Part shown: positions 63,963 to 64,000 of the stretch, piece after piece
Position numbering within the stretch: position 1 is the stretch's first letter
How the letters are laid out: each line of letters begins with the position of its first letter
Origin: CAZRKC01 sp964600665
GTDB taxonomy: Bacteria > Bacillota > SLNR01
Direction of reading: 5' to 3'
Length of the DNA stretch: 64,000 nucleotides
NCBI GenBank assembly: GCA_964600665.1
Contig: CAZRKC010000007.1
Location: 1-64,000, forward strand
Translations under genes and position numbers: made by a program
The notes under the pieces: generated by a model
Database searches by the model: none
The model's input: the letters and a program-made list of their open reading frames with translations, nothing else
What the model was told of the DNA's origin: nothing

Positions 63963-64000
63963 TTTGTGTCCTTTCTAAGATATAATGAGCGTGATTACTA

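Overview
The window is a gene-dense, AT-rich stretch of a Firmicutes chromosome. Gene content and order fit an anaerobic member of the Clostridia: Spo0A, SLH-domain and Tad-pilus genes, two T-box leaders, GGAGG ribosome-binding sites, frequent TTG/GTG starts, and formate-THF ligase beside FolD. Almost everything is read from the minus strand; only a surface-protein gene (42.4-44.0 kb) and one small gene (50.5 kb) are on plus. I saw no rRNA or tRNA genes, CRISPR array, insertion sequence or prophage.

Following transcription from high to low coordinates: 64-51 kb is a conserved block with a YczE-type membrane protein, iscR-iscS-iscU-mnmA, an AI-2E-type transporter, T-box-alaS, ireB, a ferredoxin-type aldo/keto reductase, ruvX, a DUF1292 protein, mltG, trmR and trhP. 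50-44 kb holds two DUF881 proteins, a YqeG phosphatase, shikimate genes aroE-aroK-aroB and an EamA transporter. 42.4-44.0 kb is a frameshifted SLH surface protein, divergent from a compact Tad/Flp pilus operon (42.1-35.6 kb). 35.5-29 kb carries fhs, folD, T-box-trpS, aroQ, an Xaa-Pro peptidase, efp and a CD1247-type protein. 29-9.6 kb is the classic clostridial run fur, asp23-amaP, nusB, xseAB, dxs, tlyA, nadK, argR, recN, spo0A, nudF, xerD, deoB, punA, scpAB.

The most unusual segment is 0.74-9.5 kb. Between scpB and rluB, genes that usually lie close together, sit nine or so accessory genes: a metallo-beta-lactamase-fold hydrolase, an S66 peptidase, a small unknown protein, a fold-type-I PLP enzyme, a Ca2+/cation antiporter, an FCD-domain regulator with an atypical N-terminus, a small acidic protein, a one-chain cobalamin-dependent mutase and a P-loop protein resembling the KamB reactivase of lysine 5,6-aminomutase. 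I read this as an undescribed B12/PLP-dependent amino-acid (or amino-acid-like) catabolic module. Its substrate cannot be told from sequence.

A second theme is that spo0A is kept, with a sigma-H-like promoter, while sporulation genes usually found at several points of this same gene order (spoIIIA operon, spoIVB, spoIIM, spmAB/dacB) are absent. Spo0A-box-like repeats lie at the predicted tad promoter. Together this suggests an asporogenous lineage in which Spo0A may control surface structures instead of spores; that is inference.
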